DNA of 64,000 bases from Morinoia aosen (Eukaryota > Arthropoda > Malacostraca > Amphipoda > Talitridae), in NCBI GenBank assembly GCA_030386875.1, contig CM059564.1:70327436-70391435 (forward strand), written 5' to 3'. Of this stretch, positions 35,494 through 46,080 are shown piece after piece. Position numbers and translations under genes: made by a program. Under the pieces are notes generated by a model. That model was not told where the DNA came from. It did not search any database and was given only the letters and a program-made list of their open reading frames with translations. How positions within the stretch are numbered: position 1 is the first letter of the stretch; every line of letters starts with the position of its first letter.

Positions 35494-36804
35494 ATGTCTC
35501 ATTACGAAACTCGCTCAGCTACTCGGAAAGCAGCTTTATCTGGGGAAATAACATCCCTCAAAACAGCGCCGCATGAAAACTCAAACCCCAAAAAGCGGAA
35601 TATATCTGAACCGTTCAGAAAACGAAAGCAAAAACCACCAAAATTCTCGCGCGTAAAATCGCTCGTTCAAAAGCCTAAGCCGCTCACAATGTCTATAAAA
35701 ACTCCGACAGAGAAACGGTATGACGTCGACGAAAGCACCGCAACTCTCAAAACATCACCAGTGCCGACCGAGAGAGAATTGACGGAGAAGTGCCCGACAG
35801 AGAATCGAGCAGCAGAGTCGCCTGTCTTTGACGAAAATCTGCCAAGCGCTGCTTGTACCTCATCACTGGCGCCAGCTGCCACAGCACCACCGCTAGCTCC
35901 TTCGTCTCGTCCCAACGATTGCGTCATGGCGGCATCTCCCCTGTCCTGCGTCACTGAGAAAGCTCAAAATTGTTCACCAACGACGACGACACCAACGTCA
36001 ACGTCAACGTTAGAACGCGATAAAATTTTCGATGTGAGGAAGCAGTCAGAGAGTAAAACGGGTAATTTTAATTATAATTTTAATGATCAATTGTGTGTAG
36101 GCCTTTCAGGCGGTGGAGTTAGGTTTGAAAATGCATGCGCGGCAGCTGACACTGGCAGTAAAGTACCTCAGAGCGTAAACTGCGAGGATAACTTAAGATT
36201 TTCAGTGGAGAACAACATAAACAGACCTGCTATCGCTTTTGATGGGTACTTACATCCTCTCCAAATGACCAGTTCCCAAACTATTCACGAAATAAATAAC
36301 ACGCTGTCTCTTACAGCTGCATTTCTCAATAAAGCTTTGAGACAAAATTGTCCCCCAAGCCCAGCGTCGATTTTTTCCACTGTATCAAATATTCAAATGA
36401 TTAAAGAACAGCTTTTTGCTTTAAATTATTGTATCAGCGCTCATGATTTTACGCCGGTGGTAGCTGCGAGTAACCATCATTATGCGCAATCCCCTATAGA
36501 CACTTTTCTCGTTGGAGACAATAGTCTCACAAAAATCAACAGAGATGACATTGATAGCGCATGCAGGATTCAGACCATAACTTCGGAACGTCTAAATGAT
36601 CTCTATGATGAGATTGAACGCGCACCTCCTTTCAGGAACTATATAATTAGTTTCAAAGGTTTGAGCCTCTCGTCCCAAAATCTCACGAAGTTAAAAAATC
36701 TGATCATGACAAAGAATCTTTTTTCTCATATTTATGTGGTGAGTTCCTGCAGTGGGCAGCAATTGTACATGGCATCGAGCCTGTGCAGAAAAATTGGGTC
36801 TTAA
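35494..36804 (+). pseudogene. Non-LTR ORF1, first part (basic N-terminus, SGNH-like fold start)
   Basis: Starts at ATG 35494 in an ACAATGT context; the open frame extends back to 35437 without an ATG. It encodes a basic N-terminal region rich in K and R, a long low-complexity S/T/P/A-rich middle, and near residue 337 FLVGDNSLTKI. About 50 residues later comes YIISFKGLSLSS. This resembles the first blocks of SGNH hydrolases (GDS; then G-x-N-D), an esterase domain known in ORF1 of CR1-like elements, but the catalytic serine position is N. The frame is lost after about 36735 and resumes in frame 2 (36752 on). A nucleic-acid chaperone role is inferred from the family. Confidence 0.6.
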
Positions 36805-37564
36805 ACTGATTCCACTGCGAGCAAATGTAAAAACCGGTCCTGTCAATGAAGCTTACAACAATGTCCGCACTTGGCCCGTTACGCGAGAAGACACGCATAA
36901 TTTTCTTCAACAAATTGCTCTAAAATCACCTTTGAGACTAACTTCACATTTTATCTCCTGTGTCAGAAACTCCCATGATCTGAATGAAGAAATTGAATAC
37001 TCTAATGATCATGCAAAACAGCAAAATGAGTTGAATGATTGTTCTAAGTTGACCGCCTATCCACGTGAAACCTCCAGCAGCATAAACCGATGTTTGCCTT
37101 CGTATAACAAACCCTCTCCTCCCCTCTCCTCCCGATTTTTGCCCTCATATAACAAGCCCTCTCCAGCATCCGCCACAAACAATTGCGGAGTGCCTACAAA
37201 AAATAGGTTTTCATTGCTATCCAATGCTGATGAAGAGGATGAACAGCCCCTCTTAGACACGAGTATAAATCAACATCCAATCACATACTCGGAAGCAGTG
37301 AAATCAACAGGAAGAGAGAAATCGCTGCAAAATTGCAGTCGACAATCGATGGAAAATCCACTACCCAACGGTATGCACAATCATCACACGAAAAATATAA
37401 TTGACACGAGCATTTCTCAGTTCTCTGCAAATCCCCATACAAGAAATCACCACAGAGCGGGAATTCAGAACCAGAAAAACGTAAATTCCCCGCACCTCTC
37501 AGAACCTCTTAATGATGTAAAAAGTGCGAAAAAAACGTCTCCAGCCCCATTTATGAACGCATGA
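36752..37564 (+). pseudogene. Non-LTR ORF1, second part after a frameshift
   Basis: Continues ORF1 in the next frame, with HRACAEKLGLKLIPLRANVK followed by TREDTHNFLQQ. The D-T-H may be the D-x-x-H block that ends an SGNH domain. The rest is a polar tail with a repeated LPSYNKPSP motif. It ends in TGA at 37562-37564, overlapping the ATG of ORF2 (ATGA at 37561). It has no ATG near its start and a stop lies just upstream in this frame, so it is best read as ORF1 broken by a one-base change rather than a separate gene. Confidence 0.6.
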
Positions 37565-38040
37565 ATTCCACAATGGATGAATTGAAACGATCATGGAACA
37601 TAAAACTGATTCCCACCAAAGCCGATGGACACTGCCTCCTCCACGCAGTAGCTCATCTACTTACAAAACAACCAGCATCAAAATGGAATTACAATTCCCT
37701 AAAGGCTGCAATCAAAACAGAGAGTAAAGCAAACAACAGCACATACGCTAAGTTTGTCGCCAAGAACAGTGGAGACATGCAAAACCTCATAGATAATTAC
37801 ATTGATGAAAAACATTTTGACCAAGCTGCTGTAGACCTTATACCACTAATCATTTCAAATGTGACAGGCCAAAAACTTCTCGTCCTGGATGAACAGGATC
37901 ATTGTGTTTTTAAAATATCAGTCGTTCCCATTTCAGAGTTATCAAATAATAACCCCCCACTACTGCTCCATCGTAAAAACGATCACTACAGTGCTCTTGT
38001 CACACAAGGCAAAAATCAGACCGGGGTTACCTCATCTTGA
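37561..38040 (+). CDS. OTU-like cysteine protease domain at the start of non-LTR ORF2
   Basis: 159 codons starting at the ATG that overlaps the ORF1 stop. TKADGHCLLHAVAHLL (D22, C25) matches the OTU motif D-G-x-C-L-(F/L), with the catalytic cysteine. Near the end HRKNDHYSALV (H142) matches the C-terminal N-H-Y motif with the catalytic histidine. The length fits an OTU domain. OTU enzymes cleave ubiquitin or ubiquitin-like chains. The frame closes at TGA 38038-38040, but the same frame stays open after it straight into the endonuclease. The protease therefore looks like the N-terminal domain of an OTU-endonuclease-RT polyprotein, with the TGA either a mutation or a readthrough point. Activity is inferred only. 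Confidence 0.78.
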   Translation: MNSTMDELKRSWNIKLIPTKADGHCLLHAVAHLLTKQPASKWNYNSLKAAIKTESKANNSTYAKFVAKNSGDMQNLIDNYIDEKHFDQAAVDLIPLIISNVTGQKLLVLDEQDHCVFKISVVPISELSNNNPPLLLHRKNDHYSALVTQGKNQTGVTSS

Positions 38041-39927
38041 CAGAGTGCCGCTGCCCAACCAAATAGTAGACTTTCTTACATAGCAGATGCTGGGCCAAAC
38101 ACCTTGAGCAACTTAGACAAAATCGATAAATCCCCTGAACGATCACATCGAGATAGTAACTTCGCTACCTTTAAAAATAGTGCTAATATAGGTAAAATCA
38201 AAATCAAGCATGTAAATGCTCGAAGCCTGAATGGTAAATTGGATGAAATCAGAGTAATGCTGGTCACTGAAAAAATTGACATCTTGTGTGTCTCAGAGAC
38301 ATGGTTTGATTCACGAACCCAAAGTTCATTTTTGAACATTCCTGATTACGTGTTGTACCGCTACGATGGCGCTAAAACCAGCCGAGGTAGTGGATCTTGT
38401 ATTTTTGTGAAAGGAATGTACTCAACATCTTCACTACTAGCGAATAAAGTTTGCGAAGGCATTGAAATGGTTTGGTTAGAAGTGCAAATAAATAAACACA
38501 AATCAATAATCATTGGCAGCCTTTACCGGCACCCATCGTCTCCCCTAAATCTAACACTAGATTTCATTGAGGAAACCTTCAAAGAAATCCTTCAGGCAAA
38601 AAAATCATTCTTTGCTTTCGGAGATTTCAATGTTGACCTAACGGACAAAAACAATCAGCTAAGCAAACTATTGTATAAACTAAGCCTATCACAAATGGTC
38701 AAAGAACCGACTCGCATCACTAAAGTCTCTGCAACTCTCCTCGATCTAGCAATCACAAATAATCCCACCGCAATACTTAGTACAGTAATATCACCTTCTA
38801 TTTCCGATCACCACTCTATAGAATGTGAAATTAATATTGCGAAGGAAAGACAAAAATACCGCTTAATGACCTATCGCTCGAAAAGGCACTATTCAGCAGA
38901 ACTATTTCAAGAAAAACTACTCGATAGGTCGAACGAATTCCAGAAAATGATGCAATCTGACGATGTTGACATACAAGTGTCAATCTTCAACGAGAACTTT
39001 ACAGCAGCTCTCGACAAATGTGCACCTTACGTCACCAAAAAAACCAAGCCGAAACGGACTGTTTGGATTACTGACGAAGTTAAAGAGATGAGCAGAATAA
39101 AGAAAGCTAACTTGCGAGAGTACAAAAACAATAGATCAAACAGTACCTTATACAAGAGATATAAAGAACATGAAAAAATTCTTCGAAAGAAAATCACTGA
39201 AGCGAAACAAACTCACTTCCACCAGGCACTGATAACGGCTAACAATAACCCGAAGCGAACTTGGGAAATCATTAGTGAGGTAGCACCATATAAAAATTTA
39301 GATCGCATAAGTAATTTTGAAAATCCCTTGGCAACAGCCACGGATTTCAACACATTCTTTTCAAAAGTAGGGGCTCAAGTTTTCAGTGAGGTGTGTACCA
39401 ATCCAGATGAAACGACAATTGAAAATTCATGCCCCACTGCACCCTCGAGGACTGATGTCAAGTGGAGACCACGCCCTGTCGATTTACCGGAGTTACAAAA
39501 CATCTTATACTCACTAAAAAACACAAAGGCGGTTGGACATGATGGTATCAGTCTTCAATATATCAAAGACAGTTTCCCTGTTACAGCACCATGGATTCGT
39601 CTGATAATTAATACATCAATAGTAACCAACACGTTTCCAAACCAATGGAAACACTCCATTATTAGACCGTTGCACAAAAGTGGTGACCTAAATACAGCAT
39701 CAAACTACAGGCCCATCAGTCTTTTGCCTGTCATGTCCAAACTATTGGAGAAAGTGGTGACAAATCAACTGTCATTTCACCTGGACGAGTCAAATCTACT
39801 CCACCAAAATCAATATGCCTATAGAAGAAATACTAGCACCCAAGACGCTCTGCTCAATATATCTGAAAAAATATACAGTGACATCGATCAAAAGAATGTA
39901 ACACTCTTGCTGCTACTTGATCTCTCG
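38041..39927 (+). pseudogene. Non-LTR ORF2: APE endonuclease and first half of reverse transcriptase
   Basis: In frame with the OTU-like part and without an ATG near its start (the first 21 codons after the TGA are open). APE-type endonuclease blocks: HVNARSLNGK, ILCVSETWF, YRHPS, FGDFNVDL and SDHHSIECE. Then the RT N-terminal part: WITDEVKEM, GHDGISLQYIKDS, HSIIRPLHKSGD, NYRPISLLPVMSKLLEKV and LLLLLDLS, the start of the first catalytic-aspartate block. The frame runs into the Harbinger inverted repeat at 39928 and stops. The endonuclease would nick target DNA and the RT would prime on the nick. Confidence 0.9.
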
Positions 39928-40567
39928 TAGGGTACGGCCAGACTGAACGCGGTGGCGCTGACGCGTGCGTACGCTTCACGCGTTCTGACGCTGTCATTTG
40001 AATCGAGGCGGCCACACTGCACGCTGACGCGCGCGTTCGTCGAGAAGCATCGGGCTTCGGGGATAACTAATTGTCATGACGACTTCTGGTGAGAAAGTGT
40101 TATTATTGGAGCCCTCATATGTAGAGAACCTAATTCTTGATGGAAATCAGTGAGTTGCTGTTCACCCAATTAAATAAAAACAAGATCCGAGCATGGAGAA
40201 TACCATCAATAGTTTTCTGATCGACGGAAATGTCCAAAAAAGTTTAAAGAATATACAAGGATGAGCATGGCTATATTTGATGAAGCTTAGTGAGTGAGGA
40301 TATATACAAACAAACCACTAACTTTCGGCAGGCTGTCTCCCCAGAGGAACGGCTGAGGGTAACAATAAGGTAAGTAAAATTAGGATAGTTCAATCAACAA
40401 GCTGTACTTAATATCACATTACAATGAAATTAAATAGAAGTTTATTGATCATAAAGTAAATCTTTACGCACTTTTATTTGCGAAGCAATTCCATTTCAGG
40501 TTATATAATTAGCTGTTAGTTTTATGTCTGTTATCCAAAAGGTTATGGTTTACTCTCGATTTATGTA

Positions 40568-42580
40568 TCAGTATATTTGATTATTTATTAAACGTAAAAT
40601 TAATTGGTAAGCCTTTGAGACTAATACAAAAATATCCACTAGAAAGTGCTGAAAAAGTTGGGGAAACATAAACATTCGAATGCAATACCCACATTTAAAA
40701 TTATGCGCCATTTTTTCATGTAAGAACTTGTAAACTAGTACTTGACACTTAATCTTAAATAGGCATTGATTTCTTTTGCTCATGCTCTGCATTGAGGGTA
40801 CAACACTCTGAAGAAAGAGACTGCATTCATCAGGTTCGCTCTCTCCTATGAGGTATTCAAGTTTCTCTTTTTCTAATGGCAAGAAATACTCCCTGATGTC
40901 ACTCTGAACTTTTCCTCTTTTTCTTTATGGTTCTTTGGATCCCTTTTCTATACTTTCTGCCGTTCCATCAATACCGGTTTCTTCAAGACCTTCGCAAGCA
41001 TCATCAGTGTCATGAGCAGAAGTCGAAGTAATGCTTGTACTCATCGACTCTGATTGCTGTCCATCAGTGCAGTTTTGCTTCGGAGCCATCTCTGATAAAT
41101 TTTCAATTGTCTGTTGTGCGAACATTTGAGCTCTTATAAAAAAAGTACATTTTTAAAAAAGGCCACCTGCTTTCATATGATTCAGGAAGAGGTCCTGCGT
41201 TTCCCAACTTTCCTTGCGGAAGTTTCTTCAATTCCACTCGAAATTTAACTTGCATAGTTTTAAACTTCTTCCTTGCTGCTTCTTCTGAAAAAGAAAAGAT
41301 CTATCATTTAAACTGACTAATGTGGCATTTCAAACATGATTATTATGCTTTTCATAAATGTGGCAACTGGATCGTCCTTTTGATTGTTAGCTTTTCAATT
41401 CAGGATGAGGAAATCAACAGTTGCAACTATTGTGACGGAGACGTGCAAAGCTATTTGGAGAAACCTTCAACTCATATTTATGCCTTACCCTAATCAAAAG
41501 TTTTGTAGTAAAATTGCAGAGCAGTTTTATATAAAATAGAACTTCTCCAACTACTTTGGCGCGATAGACGGCAAACAGATTTGAATAACATGCTCAAACC
41601 CTGTATTGAACGAAAAGCGTTTTTTTTAATAATTCTCAAAGGTGTTCCAAATCATGAATGCAAATTTGTGTATGTTGACGTTGAAGCATTTGGTAAGCAG
41701 AGCGATGGTGGAGTGCTCTGTAATAGTGACCTGTATGAATGCATGCAGGAAAATGAATTCAATTCACTGAATCAATGAAGCTACCCGGGAGTGATATGAG
41801 GAAACAGAATTTCTTTTTGTAGGAAATGTTGCCTACACATTGCTCCTTTATTGGATGCACCCATGCCCATGCATAAACTTGAATGAAACAAAAAAAAATT
41901 TCAATCATTGTCTATCTAAAGTTCGGCGTTGTGTAGAGAATGCTTTCGGAGTAATGACATGAAAATTTAGAATTTTGACAAAATCCATTGCAACCAATGG
42001 AGAGAATGCAGCGGAAATCACAAAAGCAGTAACAGCTTTACACAATATGATTGTTGTCAGGGAGCGAGTGGACATAGGGCTGGAATTTATATTACAAGAA
42101 TTCTTTGAATTAAATGAACAATATGAAACTGCTCATGCTGACAGAAACAGCTCACCAATTGCAGCAAATGTGAGAACTAAATTGAAAAATTATTTTATTT
42201 CTGGTGTTGGAAAAGTTGCATGGTAGACATATGTATTGTAAAGAAACATCGGAAATCTTAAAAGTTTAATGTTATTCACATAAATTTAATTCAAGTGACA
42301 GATCATATTTTCTGCCATGAAGGAGATAAATTTCAATTAATTTCATTATTTACCTATCTTTATATCATGGAAAAACTTTTAAGCGTCACGAGTATGATAG
42401 AAGTCTTGAACGCAGCTACAACTCTTACCTGAAACTTGCAGTGCATCCGCTATCGACGACCACTGGTCGCTGATGAACACCCTATCATTGAGCTGAGGGT
42501 GAAAAGCATCCCAAATTGCATGCACAGCCTGAATGGAAGGGAGTAGCAGCTCCACATCCTTTACTTTCGGCTGCTCGAGA
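40568..42580 (-). pseudogene. MADF/BESS-type DNA-binding protein of the Harbinger element (spliced, broken)
   Basis: First coding part at about 42580-42432: MADF start with IWDAFHPQLNDR and QWSSIADALQVS, ending at a GTAAGAG donor (phase 1). It joins after a TTTTTCAG acceptor near 41288 to EEAARKKFKTMQVKFR and LPESYESRW, the rest of the MADF fold. A two-base frame change in a run of T near 41140 precedes a polar linker (MFAQQTIENLSEM). A C-terminal BESS-like stretch DECSLFLQSVVPSM lies near 40810. Such accessory proteins help the Harbinger transposase enter the nucleus and bind the ends. The frame change makes this copy inactive. Confidence 0.65.
41404..42226 (+). pseudogene. Harbinger-type (DDE_Tnp_4) transposase, broken
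   Basis: Begins after a CAATTCAG acceptor-like site. Recognisable blocks: TVATIVTETCKAIWRNL, NYFGAIDGKQI (first catalytic D), FVYVDVEAFGKQSDGGV, then in other frames LVGNVAYTLL (where the second catalytic D is expected there is N), RRCVENAFGVM (catalytic E), ALHNMIV and a C-terminus KNYFISGVGKVAW. Stops follow YIK and KQI, and there is at least one frameshift near 41778. Clearly dead. Confidence 0.85.
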
Positions 42581-42786
42581 TACACTGAACGCGCCGCGCA
42601 GCGTCAAATATTTCTCCCAAGTAATCCTGAATTTGGACAGCGCGACGCGGCGTCTGTGCGCTTCGGTCCGCTTGCGTCCGCGCGCGAGTGTGTGGCCGCT
42701 CTCGGAGCAACACATTTATTTAATATTGCAGCTACAGCCTGCGTACGCGCGCGTCAGCGCCAACGCGTTCAGTCTGGCCGTACCCT

Positions 42787-43866
42787 AAGGCGTTCGATAG
42801 CGTCGAACATGAAAGACTTCTACGTAAAATACTGAACTTGGGAATAGACACGCAATGGTTTGAAAGTTACTTGTCAAATCGATCTCATGCAGTCCGCATA
42901 GAAAACAAATTGTCCCCATTCATTCAAAACAATTTTGGTGTTCCCCAAGGATCCATTTTTGGTCCGCTACTCTTTTCTACTTTCATTAATGATTTCCCTC
43001 CAATGCCTTCTAACACACGGATCTCAATGTATGCAGATGATGTTCAAATTGCAATAACAAGTTCAGTATCGGAAATACCACAGACGCAAATTAAAGCCGA
43101 AACTTTACTGACTAGCCTGAAATCATGGTACGACCGAAATGGTCTCAAATTAAATGCTAATAAAACACAATGCATTATTTTTGGATCCAAAGATGCAATT
43201 AAAAAAACTTCAGATCTTACTCTTGCAGTTGGAAATGATAAAATTAATGCATCAGAAAAAGTTAAAACTCTAGGTATCTGGTTCGATAGAAATATGTCCT
43301 TCAAATCTCACGTTGAGACTACTTGCAACAAAATCTACGAAACTTTAATGTTTTTTCATCGTATAAAAAGTATGCTAGACGAAAAATCCAGATTATTAGC
43401 TATTCAATCCCTTGTGTTTTCGCGCATTGACTACTGCAGCCTAGTATGGGGAGACTTACCTCAATACCTTCAGAGGGACTTACAAAAATGCATGAATTTT
43501 GCAGCCAAGGTGGTATGCAACGGTAATTTCAAAAGAAATGATCACGTAACCCCTCTCCTCAATAAACTCGGCTGGATTCCTATCCAAGAAAGGCTCCTCT
43601 TGCAGAAGGCCCAATACGTATTCTCCTCGTTATATCTTCCTCAGAGCAATGCGGAGATAGTGCGTTTCCATCCACCCACTGTAACCAATCAAAAACCGAA
43701 CAGAAATAATAATGTCTTAGTCAACTATCGTTCATCTCACTTAGGGCAGAAGGCTCTGTCCATATCAGGCGCCTTACTGTGGAACAAACTTCCCCTGAAT
43801 ATTAAAGTCCCTCAAAGACCGAGAGAATTTAAAGCCAAAATAACTCGTCATCTTGTGTCTCAATAA
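42787..43866 (+). pseudogene. Non-LTR ORF2: second half of reverse transcriptase
   Basis: Resumes immediately after the Harbinger right end with KAFDSVEHERLL, the completion of the interrupted RT block. It then has SYLSNRSHAV, GVPQGSIFGPLLF, the active site MYADDVQI, LKLNANKTQCIIF and KTLGIWFDRNMSF, and a C-terminal region with CSLVWGDLP, ending in TAA at 43864-43866. No internal stops, so this half was intact when the DNA transposon landed. The same reading frame is used on both sides of the 2859-base interruption. Confidence 0.92.
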
Positions 43867-45840
43867 TAATTTTTAGTTACAGAACATACTGAATGAGTAC
43901 TGACGAATCTCATTTGCCTGGTATCTCCATTGCTGAACAATCTCCCTCGCTCATTGTTTTATAATTCAAGACATCACACAACAGTTTGGAAGTATGCGTA
44001 GGTATTACGATTTGACCGCCTATACGTTGTCATTTGCAAACATGCTTACTTGTATATGTGTGTACGTATATAGGTGTATGTGCACATATGGGTGTGTATA
44101 TGTGCACGTACATCTGTGTGCACTAGAGTAGATAAACCAGTCGAAGGTTGCATTTTATGTCATTCCTCTCCGTTTCTGTGCAAGCATCAAACTAGACCGT
44201 CATGGTACCTATATGTGTGTGTGTTTATCAATTGCAGACATTCTGCACCATATTACAAAGATAATGTGTTTTTTTTCCTAATATGAAATTGTAAAGCATC
44301 CATGTAAAAAAAAAAAATAAAAATAAATTCGTTGTGTGATCATCCATTTATGCTGCAGTAATATGCTTATTCTGCTTATAATAATGTGATACCTATGTTT
44401 GTTTATGAATTGCCGACAATTTGCGCCATATTTCAAAGATAATGTGATTTGTTTTCTAATATGAAACCTTTATAGGACATTAATGTTTTCTTTCTTATTC
44501 ACGTCCCACAATCGTTTTCATGTTTCTGACTTAAGTAGACTGTCTTGTGCCACTATTTTTAGTACGAAATTTTATAAAATTCATGCAATAATAAAAAATA
44601 TTTCCTCTGTTTCCCTCGATTGGAATTCTGGTTTATAATGGCTAGTTTATGCTGATATTTGCGCACATGCTTACTTGTATATATGTGTACGTGTGCACGC
44701 TACGCGTATGACACTCTGTAGAATGCGTGTATTGCCTCAATGCATAGAAATGCATTTGTGTATGCTTACGAGTTTGGTGTAAGTATGTGCGTGGGTATGT
44801 TTGTGCATGCGTATGTGTATATATCTACATGTATACGTGCACATATGTGTGTACTAAACTGACAACTAGCATTTTACTAGAGAAAATGGTCTTTTTTCTG
44901 TGCACTCTCAACTTGTAACATTACCTAACTCGTCATCTCTTTATTATTGTAAAGCATTCATGTACAAACTATACATTTGTTCGGCGATCATCCATTTATA
45001 TTTAAATAAAATGCTTATTAACTAATGACCGGTATGTTAAAATTGTTGAATCAGAAATACAAAACTTATAATCTTCTTGGTCCTCATGCTTATGTGTACA
45101 TATATGTGTATATATTTACATGTATGTGTGCACATATGTGTGTACTAAACTGACAACTAGCATTTTACTAGAGACAATGGTCATTTTCTCTTCACTCTCA
45201 ACTTGTAACATTACCTAACTCGTCATCTCTTTATTATTGTAAAGCATTCATGTACAAACTATACATTTGTTGTACGATCATCCATTTATATTTAAATAAA
45301 ATGCTTATTAACTAACGACTGTTATGTTAAAATAATTGTTGAATTAGAAATACAAAGCTTATAATCTTCTTGGTCCTCATGCTTATGCGTACATATGTAT
45401 ATATATATATATATATCTGTATGTGTGTGTGTATGTATGTATATATATATGTACAGGTTTACTATGTATATGGATTTGTATTTATATTTTTTATTCATGC
45501 TTCCTTAAAATGACTCTTTTGAACATTTGCCGAAACAAGCGATTCATATATTATTTCCTGGCATCAATAATTGCGAAGTTTTATGTCATGTACATGTAAA
45601 CTGTCAAAAGTGTTTTCACCCCACAATGAAAATGCATCGTCCATGAATTTGCGTTATCTCTTATAATTATCATTACATGTATTGTCAAATGTAGATTAAG
45701 CAAGATTAGGAGCACATTGCCCTCAATCATTTATTTTCGACTAGTGACACGAGTTTTTCAATACTCGTGTGTGTGTATCATCTAAGTGTATTAATTTTAA
45801 GATATTTAAAACCAATGATTGTAATATTGTACAATCTCTA
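43867..45840 (+). repeat. 3' UTR of the non-LTR element, with internal tandem duplications
   Basis: About 2 kb with no gene. A 291-bp unit containing GTACTAAACTGACAACTAGC is tandemly duplicated (44851 and 45142). A diverged pair around ACAAAGATAATGTG occurs near 44258 and 44440. TATG/TGTA-type simple repeats recur (for example 44050-44110 and 45390-45460). Shared arrangement suggests growth by repeated slippage or unequal exchange. Confidence 0.7.
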
Positions 45841-45870
45841 TTGGAAATAAAGTTTTTTCTTTCTTTCTTT
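45841..45870 (+). repeat. Microsatellite tail (TTTC)n of the non-LTR element
   Basis: GGAAATAAAG followed by TTTTTTCTTTCTTTCTTT marks the 3' end, and the Gypsy sequence resumes at CTTGACCAAGC. CR1- and L2-type elements end in short microsatellites rather than poly(A). Confidence 0.8.
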
Positions 45871-45874
45871 CTTG

Positions 45875-46080
45875 ACCAAGCAGGTTTACCGAGACACCAC
45901 TGTACCCGAGAATTTTGCTGCATATAGGATTTACCACAGCACCAACTTTGATTGCATCTCTTTTACGTATAGTTGACACGGCACTGCCGTTATCCAACAG
46001 GAATTCAACAGGTTTACTATTTAAGTTGCATGCAATCATAGTGGGCTCTTTAGTGACGGGAATTACAGTGGTGTTTACTC
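45875..46080 (-). pseudogene. Gypsy protease (start of pol), active-site change
   Basis: Lies in the -1 frame relative to gag, with FLLDNGSAVSTI where a retropepsin has D-(T/S)-G-(S/A). The T/S after the catalytic aspartate is N here, so activity is doubtful. The frame breaks off at 45875, where the non-LTR element begins; sequence of this frame beyond that point belongs to the insert. Confidence 0.8.

Larger units (their letters stand above)
39929..42786. mobile_element. PIF/Harbinger-type DNA transposon with 46-bp TIRs
   Basis: AGGGTACGGCCAGACTGAAC and 26 further bases at 39929-39974 are repeated inverted at 42741-42786 with about two mismatches. Subterminal regions are GC-rich with further CTGACGC-type repeats. 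Inside are a Harbinger-type transposase (plus strand, broken) and a MADF/BESS-type gene (minus strand, broken), the usual two-gene plan. The target duplication is not clean: TA is found on both sides (39928-39929, 42786-42787), whereas the family usually makes TAA/TTA. It lies inside the RT domain of the non-LTR element. Confidence 0.88.
33881..45870 (+). mobile_element. CR1/L2-like non-LTR retrotransposon with OTU-like domain, inserted in Gypsy pol
   Basis: Plus-strand element with a 5' UTR (33881-35493), ORF1, ORF2 (OTU-like, APE endonuclease, RT), a 2-kb 3' UTR and a (TTTC)n tail ending at 45870. CTTG is found just before it (33877-33880) and just after it (45871-45874), the likely 4-bp duplication; removing the element restores the Gypsy reading frame. 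Without the nested Harbinger element it is about 9.1 kb, long for its type. The clade assignment rests on APE endonuclease and RT motifs, an esterase-like ORF1 and a microsatellite tail. Breaks: a frameshift in ORF1, a TGA inside ORF2, and the Harbinger insertion. Confidence 0.9.

Noticed and set aside
45806-45874. Extension of the Gypsy protease frame to 45806
   Set aside because: Beyond 45875 the codons come from the tail of the inserted non-LTR element.
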